From Pseudotamlana agarivorans (GTDB taxonomy: Bacteria > Bacteroidota > Bacteroidia > Flavobacteriales > Flavobacteriaceae): DNA of 64,000 bases. The position numbers and the translations under genes were made by a program. The stretch spans positions 62,001-126,000 of the forward strand of contig NZ_LXEI01000004.1 of NCBI RefSeq assembly GCF_001642835.1, in the 5' to 3' direction. Below the pieces are notes generated by a model. That model saw nothing but the letters and a program-made list of their open reading frames with translations, was not told the DNA's origin and made no database searches. Shown piece after piece: positions 60,462-64,000 of this stretch; the first letter of the stretch is position 1, and every line of letters begins with the position of its first letter.

Positions 60462-63311
60462 TTAAGCTTCAATATAATCTTCAATCGGTGCGCAAGAGCA
60501 AATTAGGTTTCGATCACCGTATGCATCATCAACACGTCTAACACTTGGCCAAAATTTGTTTTCTTTTACATAATCTAAAGGAAAAGCGGCTTGCTCACGC
60601 GAGTATGGGAAATCCCAAGTTTCGCTAGTAAGCATGGCTAAAGTGTGAGGTGCATTCTTTAAAACGTTGTTAGTCTCATCTTTAGAGGCATTATCAATTT
60701 CACTTTTTATAGCAATTAAAGCGTCACAGAAACGATCTATTTCAGCTTTACTTTCACTTTCGGTAGGCTCGATCATTAAAGTACCAGCCACTGGGAATGA
60801 TAGGGTAGGTGAATGGAAACCGTAATCAATTAAACGTTTTGCGATGTCGGTTACTTCAATACCGTTAGCTTTAAACGGACGACAGTCTACAATCATTTCG
60901 TGAGCCGCTCTACCACGTTCACCAGAATATAAAGTGTCAAAACTACCTTGAAGGCGTTGTTTGATGTAATTAGCATTTAAGATGGCTACTTTGGTAGATT
61001 CGGTTAAACCTTCAGCACCTAACATTTTAATATAACCATAAGAAATCAAACAAACTAAAGCAGATCCAAAAGGCGCCGCTGAAATTCCAGTAATGGCATC
61101 TTTACCTCCTGTTTTCACAATTGGGTTTCCAGGTAAAAATGGTACTAGTTGTTCGGCAACACAAATTGGGCCAACACCTGGACCTCCACCACCATGAGGA
61201 ATCGCAAAGGTTTTATGAAGATTTAAATGACAAACATCGGCTCCAATATTTCCTGGGTTTGTTAAACCTACTTGGGCGTTCATGTTCGCACCGTCCATGT
61301 AAACTTGTCCGCCATTATCATGAATAATTTTGGTGATTTCTTTAATCGCAGATTCGTAAACGCCGTGTGTTGAAGGGTAAGTTACCATTAAACACGATAA
61401 GTTATCGGCGTGTAGTTCTGCCTTTTCACGTAAGTCTTCTACATCGATATTACCTTCTTCGGTCGATTTGGTTACCACCACTTTCATACCAGCCATAACC
61501 GCACTGGCAGGGTTCGTACCGTGAGCAGACGATGGAATTAAACAAATATTTCTATGATGATCACCACGAGATTCATGATAAGCCTTAATAACCATAAGTC
61601 CGGCAAACTCACCTTGAGCACCAGAATTTGGTTGTAATGATGTTGCAGCAAATCCTGTAATTTCGGTAAGTTGATCTTCTAAAGCTTTAAGCACTTTTAA
61701 ATAGCCTTTAGCTTGTTTTAAAGGCGCAAAAGGATGAATGGTTCCCCAGTTCACCGAACTTAAAGGCAACATTTCTGAAGCCGCATTTAACTTCATAGTA
61801 CAAGATCCTAGAGAAATCATAGAATGATTTAAAGATAAATCTTTACGCTCTAGCATTTTGATGTAACGCATTAATTCGGTTTCAGAATGATAGCTGTTGA
61901 AAACAGGCTCGGTAAGGAAATCTGACTCACGTTGTAAATCCGCTGCAATGTTATTATGTTGTTCAACTTCAGAAATAACAATGCTCTTTTTATTTGCAGC
62001 TTTAGCAAAAACCGAAATTAGAACGTTTAAATCTGGAATTAAAGTCGTTTCATTAATGGAAATGGCTACCGTGTTTTTGTTTGGGTAGTAGAAGTTTACT
62101 TTTTTACCATTGGCTATTTTCTCAATCTTTTTAGCGTTGGCTTTAATAAGGATGGTATCAAAAAACGAGCTGTTAACTTGTTCATATCCTAATTTTTCCA
62201 ATGCATTGGCAAGCGTAACCGCTTTATTGTGCACACGGTTGGCAATAAACTTTAAGCCTTTTGGTCCGTGATATACGGCATACATACTAGCCATAACAGC
62301 TAATAAAACTTGAGCTGTACAGATGTTAGATGTGGCTTTATCACGTTTAATATGCTGTTCTCTGGTTTGTAAAGCCATACGAAGTGCACGGTTTCCGTTG
62401 GTATCTTTGGTAACTCCAATAATACGTCCTGGTAAATCACGTTTGTAAGCTTCTTTAGTAGCAAAATAGGCAGCGTGTGGACCACCATAACCCATCGGGA
62501 TTCCGAAACGTTGTGTGGTTCCAACCACCACATCGGCACCAAATTTACCTGGCGCTTCTAATTTTACCAAGCTTAAAATATCGGCAGCCACAGCTACTTT
62601 TATTCTAGCTTCGTTGGCTTGTTCTATAAATGATTTAATATCGGTAATTTGACCTTCTTTTCCTGGGTATTGTAAAATAGCTCCGAAAAATTCTGAAGAA
62701 AAGTTGAAATCTTCTTCGTTACCAACCACTAGTTCAATACCAATTGGCGTGGCTCTGGTTTGAAGTACCGATAAAGTTTGAGGTAAAATGTTTTCTGAAA
62801 CGAAAAATTTATTAACGCCTGCTTTTTTCTGATCGCGTTCACGCACAGCAAATAATAAACTCATGGCTTCAGCAGCAGCAGTACTTTCGTCAAGTAGTGA
62901 TGCATTGGCAATTTCCATTCCAGTTAAATCAATAACCATCGTTTGGAAATTTAGTAAGGCTTCTAAACGACCTTGAGCAATTTCAGCTTGGTAAGGTGTA
63001 TAAGCTGTGTACCAACCAGGGTTTTCTAAAACATTACGTTGAATAACTGCAGGTAAAACCGTTGGGTGGTATCCTAAACCAATATAAGTTTTATAAACTT
63101 TATTTTTTAGAGACAATTTATGAATATGAAGTAAGTACTCATATTCAGTCATAGGCTCGTCTAAATTAAGCGGTTTTTTTAAACGAATATCATCAGGAAT
63201 GGTTTCGTAGATTAACTGATCTAACGAATCTACACCTAAGGTTTGTAACATTAAATTTTGGTCCTCCTGGTTAGGGCCAATATGACGCAAAGCAAACGCG
63301 TTTGTATTCAT
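60462..63311 (-). CDS. gcvP: Glycine dehydrogenase (decarboxylating), P-protein
   Basis: A 949-residue full-length P-protein with both homologous halves. [17 protein letters not shown] starts the protein. The PLP-binding Lys lies in [20 protein letters not shown], after [17 protein letters not shown]. The C terminus has [18 protein letters not shown]. It decarboxylates glycine and loads the aminomethyl group on lipoylated GcvH. A single gene here; gcvT and gcvH are not in the window. A candidate -7 element (TATTTTTG on the minus strand at 63338-63345) lies 26 nt upstream. Confidence 0.95.
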   Translation of the reverse strand: MNTNAFALRHIGPNQEDQNLMLQTLGVDSLDQLIYETIPDDIRLKKPLNLDEPMTEYEYLLHIHKLSLKNKVYKTYIGLGYHPTVLPAVIQRNVLENPGWYTAYTPYQAEIAQGRLEALLNFQTMVIDLTGMEIANASLLDESTAAAEAMSLLFAVRERDQKKAGVNKFFVSENILPQTLSVLQTRATPIGIELVVGNEEDFNFSSEFFGAILQYPGKEGQITDIKSFIEQANEARIKVAVAADILSLVKLEAPGKFGADVVVGTTQRFGIPMGYGGPHAAYFATKEAYKRDLPGRIIGVTKDTNGNRALRMALQTREQHIKRDKATSNICTAQVLLAVMASMYAVYHGPKGLKFIANRVHNKAVTLANALEKLGYEQVNSSFFDTILIKANAKKIEKIANGKKVNFYYPNKNTVAISINETTLIPDLNVLISVFAKAANKKSIVISEVEQHNNIAADLQRESDFLTEPVFNSYHSETELMRYIKMLERKDLSLNHSMISLGSCTMKLNAASEMLPLSSVNWGTIHPFAPLKQAKGYLKVLKALEDQLTEITGFAATSLQPNSGAQGEFAGLMVIKAYHESRGDHHRNICLIPSSAHGTNPASAVMAGMKVVVTKSTEEGNIDVEDLREKAELHADNLSCLMVTYPSTHGVYESAIKEITKIIHDNGGQVYMDGANMNAQVGLTNPGNIGADVCHLNLHKTFAIPHGGGGPGVGPICVAEQLVPFLPGNPIVKTGGKDAITGISAAPFGSALVCLISYGYIKMLGAEGLTESTKVAILNANYIKQRLQGSFDTLYSGERGRAAHEMIVDCRPFKANGIEVTDIAKRLIDYGFHSPTLSFPVAGTLMIEPTESESKAEIDRFCDALIAIKSEIDNASKDETNNVLKNAPHTLAMLTSETWDFPYSREQAAFPLDYVKENKFWPSVRRVDDAYGDRNLICSCAPIEDYIEA

Positions 63312-63337
63312 AAAAGTATATTTGAATAAATAATTCG

Positions 63338-63345
63338 CAAAAATA
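63338..63345 (-). promoter_or_regulatory. Candidate -7 element for gcvP
   Basis: On the minus strand this reads TATTTTTG, an exact TAnnTTTG match, 26 nt upstream of the gcvP ATG. No glycine-riboswitch-like fold was seen in the 120-nt leader region. Confidence 0.4.
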
Positions 63346-63419
63346 CTGAATATTTGTTGTGTTTTATTGCGAAAAATAGAAAGTTTTCAACCAAAAGAAT
63401 TCCTTAACATCGCATTAGT

Positions 63420-63427
63420 TACATTTG
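63420..63427 (+). promoter_or_regulatory. Candidate -7 element next to the right-edge gene
   Basis: TACATTTG matches TAnnTTTG and ends 4 nt before the ATG at 63432, implying a leaderless or nearly leaderless transcript. Confidence 0.35.
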
Positions 63428-63431
63428 TGTT

Positions 63432-64000
63432 ATGAATTTATCAAAGAAACTTCTCGAGTTTTATGTTAATAGTAGTATTCACGTGGCTTTAGCAGTGTGT
63501 GCTCTTGTGGGAGTAACTACGGTGGAGTTGGGGTTAGAGGCCGATAACGTAATCTTTTGCTTCGTTTTTTTTGCTACCATTTCGGGTTATAATTTTGTTA
63601 AATTTTTTGGCGTAGCAAAGTTTCACTACCAACGCTTAGCAAAGTGGCTTAAAATGATACAGATTTTCTCTTTTTGTAGTTTTTTATTATTGTGCTTTTA
63701 CGGCGTTCAGTTGCAGGTTGAAACTTTAGTTATTGTAGGTGTTTTTGCGGTGTTAACTTTCTTGTATGCCATCCCTTTTTTGAAGGATAAGACCAAAAGT
63801 TTAAGACATGTTGAAGGGGTAAAGGTATATGTTATCGCTTTGGTTTGGATGGGAGTTACGGTGTTTTTGCCTGTTATAGATACAGGTTTTGAGATGACCA
63901 CCAATGTCGGAATCATGGGGATTCAGAGGTTTGCCTATGTTTTAGTGCTTATGTTGCCGTTTGAAATTCGCGATTTAAGGTATGATCCTAAGGGGTTACA
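63432..64000 (+). CDS. Polytopic membrane protein, UbiA-like (3' end outside window)
   Basis: The frame runs from the ATG at 63432 to the right edge without a stop, about 189 codons. Five or so hydrophobic helices are seen (HVALAVCALVGVTTVEL, VIFCFVFFATISGYNFVKFF, FSFCSFLLLCFYGV, VIVGVFAVLTFLYAIPF and a later one). NFVKFF and the late LPFEIRDLRYD carry Asp/Asn patterns like those of UbiA-type prenyltransferases, but the classical NDxxDxxxD is not clear. A short flavobacterial UbiA relative is my best reading; the substrate is unknown. Confidence 0.55.
   Translation, partial: MNLSKKLLEFYVNSSIHVALAVCALVGVTTVELGLEADNVIFCFVFFATISGYNFVKFFGVAKFHYQRLAKWLKMIQIFSFCSFLLLCFYGVQLQVETLVIVGVFAVLTFLYAIPFLKDKTKSLRHVEGVKVYVIALVWMGVTVFLPVIDTGFEMTTNVGIMGIQRFAYVLVLMLPFEIRDLRYDPKGL

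Noticed and set aside
63312-63431. Glycine riboswitch upstream of gcvP
   Set aside because: The short AT-rich leader has no aptamer-like helices; only a promoter-like element is visible.

Overview
The window looks like chromosomal DNA from a member of the Flavobacteriaceae (Bacteroidota), probably marine. Base composition is AT-rich. Promoters fit the Bacteroidota type (TTG, about 19 nt, TAnnTTTG), best shown in front of the tRNA-Val gene, and strong Shine-Dalgarno sequences are scarce. A gldJ / porU / porV block for type IX secretion and gliding motility is present. Other lineage markers are PafA, a two-lipoyl E2 next to E1-alpha, an ExbB/ExbD/TonB set and an NhaD antiporter. I found no insertion sequence, prophage, integrase, CRISPR array or rRNA. 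The window holds 51 protein genes (two cut by the edges) and one tRNA gene.

Layout. 1-2787: a membrane polyferredoxin (cut at the left edge) and a flavin reductase. 3070-5321: a phosphatase and a surface protein with a carboxypeptidase-regulatory-like domain. 5396-9797 and 18163-20759: two halves of an arsenosugar biosynthesis set. The first half has ArsM, a purine nucleoside phosphorylase, a TIGR04283-type glycosyltransferase, DUF547 and a sterol-desaturase-like hydroxylase. The second has ArsS, an AhpD-like protein, a rhodanese and a TIGR04282-type glycosyltransferase. Between the halves, 9978-18021 carries an unusual four-gene segment: two class-A-like serine hydrolases, a nucleotide-exchange-type transporter fused to HEAT repeats, and a dikinase with a signal peptide and glucan-water-dikinase-like domain order. 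20889-28514: acyl-CoA dehydrogenase, AnmK, NhaD, ExbB-ExbD-TonB, FolC and tRNA-Val. 28627-38123: a PAS-LuxR regulator, MurF, GldJ, PorU and PorV. 38219-43289: cytidine deaminase, pyruvate dehydrogenase E1-alpha and E2, an M28 peptidase and a short-chain dehydrogenase. 43298-44915: a secreted DUF4242 protein beside a regulator with DUF4242, cyclase-like and AraC domains. 45130-53453: a HAD phosphatase, a second DnaE with a Y-family polymerase (mutasome-like operon), an SprT-like protein, ManC and DUF389. 53701-55205: an Mla-type ABC pair. 55316-64000: PafA, a membrane-anchored nuclease, a glycosyltransferase, a methyltransferase, a FabH-like synthase, GcvP and a polytopic membrane protein cut by the right edge.

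How the genes may work together. ArsM should methylate arsenite and ArsS should attach the 5'-deoxyadenosyl group. The phosphorylase could then remove adenine, the glycosyltransferases could build the sugar, and the membrane hydroxylase and DUF547 protein might act on lipid or envelope forms; these later steps are inference. The exported dikinase segment lying between the arsenosugar halves is the part I would look at first as a possibly undescribed system. A second item is a short GC-rich palindromic motif found both between genes and inside reading frames. All family assignments come from reading motifs; no database search was run.
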